Shown here piece by piece: positions 63,085-64,000 of a DNA stretch of 64,000 nt. The stretch spans positions 1 to 64,000 of the forward strand of contig NZ_KB892441.1 of assembly GCF_000373805.1 (NCBI RefSeq). The letters run 5' to 3'. Both the position numbers and the translations under genes were made by a program. The DNA is from Corynebacterium pilosum DSM 20521 = CIP 103422. GTDB lineage: Bacteria > Actinomycetota > Actinomycetes > Mycobacteriales > Mycobacteriaceae. Each line of letters starts with the position of its first letter. The stretch's first letter is position 1. The notes beneath the pieces are model-generated. The model did not search any database, was not told the DNA's origin, and was given only the letters and a program-made list of their open reading frames with translations.

Positions 63085-63939
63085 ATGGGATCTGACAAGA
63101 CGAAAAAGCCACCAAAACTGTCCAAGCAGGCCTATGAGGATGAGCTCAAGAGGCTGCAGGCTGAGTTGGTGGATATGCAGCAGTGGGTCGTCGAAACCGG
63201 CGCGCGCGTGGTCATCATCATGGAGGGCCGCGACGCCGCTGGTAAGGGCTCCGCGATTAAGCGCATCACGCAGTACCTGAACCCGCGTACATGCCGCGTT
63301 GAGGCTTTGCCTAAGCCCAGTGAGCGTGAACAGGGGCAGTGGTACTTCCAGCGCTATGTTGAAAAGCTGCCGACTGCCGGCGAGATCGTCATCTTTGACC
63401 GCTCCTGGTACAACCGCGCCGGCGTTGAACGCGTGATGGGCTTCTGCACGTCGCAGGAGTACCGCCGCTTCCTCCACCAGGCGCCGATCTTCGAGCGCCT
63501 GCTCGTCGAGGACGGCATCATGCTGCGCAAGTACTGGTTCTCCGTCTCCGATGAGGAGCAGTACGCCCGCTTCCAGTCCCGCCTGGAGGATCCATTGCGT
63601 CGCTGGAAGCTGTCGCCGATGGACCTGCAGTCCATTACGCGCTGGGAAGAGTACTCTCGCGCGAAGGACGAGATGTTCATCCACACCGATATTCCTTCCG
63701 CGCCGTGGTACACCGTGGAGTCGGAGGACAAGAAGCGCTCGCGGATCAACGTGATCTCGCACCTGCTGTCCACGATTCCTTACGAGAAGATTGAGCGCCC
63801 CCTGCCGGAGATCCCGGAGCGTCCCGAGGCCGGCGACTATCAGCGCCCACCGCGCGGGGAGTTCCGCTACGTCCCCGACCATGCCGCCCAGCTGGAGAAG
63901 TCCAAAAACGGCAAGAAAAAGAAAAAGAAGAAAGCTTAA
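63085..63939 (+). CDS. ppk2: Polyphosphate kinase 2
   Basis: A 284-aa class I PPK2 that uses polyphosphate to phosphorylate GDP or ADP, or makes polyphosphate in reverse. Walker A is GRDAAGKG (48-55), Walker B FDRSWYNRAGVE, and the lid region has RYVEKLPTAGEIV and DPLRRWKLSPMD. A lysine-rich tail (KSKNGKKKKKKKA) could bind polyphosphate. The ATG at 63085 fits the family N-terminus and follows a TACCGTATT stretch. Its stop shares TTAA with a convergent frame. Confidence 0.94.
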   Translation: MGSDKTKKPPKLSKQAYEDELKRLQAELVDMQQWVVETGARVVIIMEGRDAAGKGSAIKRITQYLNPRTCRVEALPKPSEREQGQWYFQRYVEKLPTAGEIVIFDRSWYNRAGVERVMGFCTSQEYRRFLHQAPIFERLLVEDGIMLRKYWFSVSDEEQYARFQSRLEDPLRRWKLSPMDLQSITRWEEYSRAKDEMFIHTDIPSAPWYTVESEDKKRSRINVISHLLSTIPYEKIERPLPEIPERPEAGDYQRPPRGEFRYVPDHAAQLEKSKNGKKKKKKKA

Positions 63940-64000
63940 CGACGATGCCCCTGCGGATACCCACGCCGGCCCGACACTGAGGGGTCGAACGGGATCCAAA
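63936..64000 (-). CDS. Possible C-terminal end of a convergent gene
   Basis: The minus strand reads WIPFDPSVSGRRGYPQGHRR and stops at 63936, sharing TTAA with the ppk2 stop. Only 20 codons are in the window. The geometry matches other convergent pairs here, but the identity cannot be told. Confidence 0.35.
   Translation of the reverse strand, partial: WIPFDPSVSGRRGYPQGHRR

Noticed and set aside
63067-63999. Minus-strand open frame opposite ppk2
   Set aside because: It is antisense to Walker motifs of ppk2. Only the separate short frame ending at 63936 has gene-like context.

Overview
The window looks like a chromosomal segment of a Corynebacterium: moderately high GC, mycothiol/mycoredoxin chemistry, an AroQ-delta chorismate mutase, a DUF348-G5-Rpf protein, a protein O-mannosyltransferase, BetP-type carriers, and gene orders that I recall from Corynebacterium glutamicum and, more loosely, Mycobacterium tuberculosis (pgi / chorismate mutase / uvrD1-pcrA / M23 peptidase; perM-purN-purH; rpmF-mprA-mprB-pepD-moaB2-mscL; 5-FCL-galU-moeA1-rimJ-Rv0996; pmt-rsmI; metS-tatD-rpfB-ksgA-ispE). 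The species cannot be named from the sequence alone.

Layout. 1-740: an IS256-family element, cut by the window edge, abuts a broken IS481-like transposase and further IS debris beside a tRNA-Arg(CCU) gene (749-821). 1005-3704: a small conserved ORF, then the minus-strand operon cysQ-thyA-folA-mycoredoxin with coupled overlaps. 3777-9206: lhr and nei (DNA repair). 9203-13580: DedA, YccF, a GCS2-family ligase and pgi. 13673-17437: an MhuD-type heme oxygenase, chorismate mutase, pcrA and a secreted M23 peptidase. 17665-21466: a PadR-controlled ABC exporter with two visible operator palindromes. 21607-26203: a second M23 protein, a PerM-like (DUF6350) membrane protein, purN and purH. 26267-27840: a two-gene envelope pair, a single-pass membrane protein and a beta-lactamase-fold lipoprotein. 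27936-29854: six ribosomal proteins (S18, S14, L33, L28 on the minus strand; L31, L32 on the plus strand), none with zinc-binding CxxC pairs. 30039-36372: MprAB two-component system, HtrA/PepD protease, Mog/MoaB, MscL, a SAF/CpaB-like protein and 5-formyl-THF cyclo-ligase. 36434-40619: galU, a MoeA paralogue with a degenerate molybdopterin domain, a RimJ-like acetyltransferase and an acidic membrane protein matching the recently described gephyrin-like Glp/GlpR cell-division pair. 40616-42870: tag, ogt, DoxX and a ZAS-type anti-sigma-like membrane protein. 42901-49480: pmt, rsmI and two tandem BetP-type BCCT carriers. 49547-63939: metG, an MFS carrier, RecQ with a C-terminal phosphoribosyltransferase-like domain, TatD, rpf2, ksgA, ispE, an ABC-F protein, a membrane alpha/beta hydrolase, an ABM monooxygenase and PPK2.

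Themes. (1) Envelope growth, division and stress: MprAB-PepD, Glp/GlpR, PerM-like protein, Rpf2, two M23 proteins, Pmt, BetP and MscL. (2) Regulation readable in the DNA: paired GTAAC-N6-(G/A)TAAC repeats like MtrA boxes before the second BetP gene and rpf2; PadR palindromes; many TANNNT -10 boxes 6-9 nt before start codons, indicating leaderless mRNAs. (3) Tight packing: many 4-bp start/stop overlaps, and several convergent pairs whose stop codons share a TTAA, TTAG or CTAG tetranucleotide.

No CRISPR array, prophage or integrase is visible. Start codons were adjusted from ribosome-binding sites, -10 boxes and family alignments recalled from memory.
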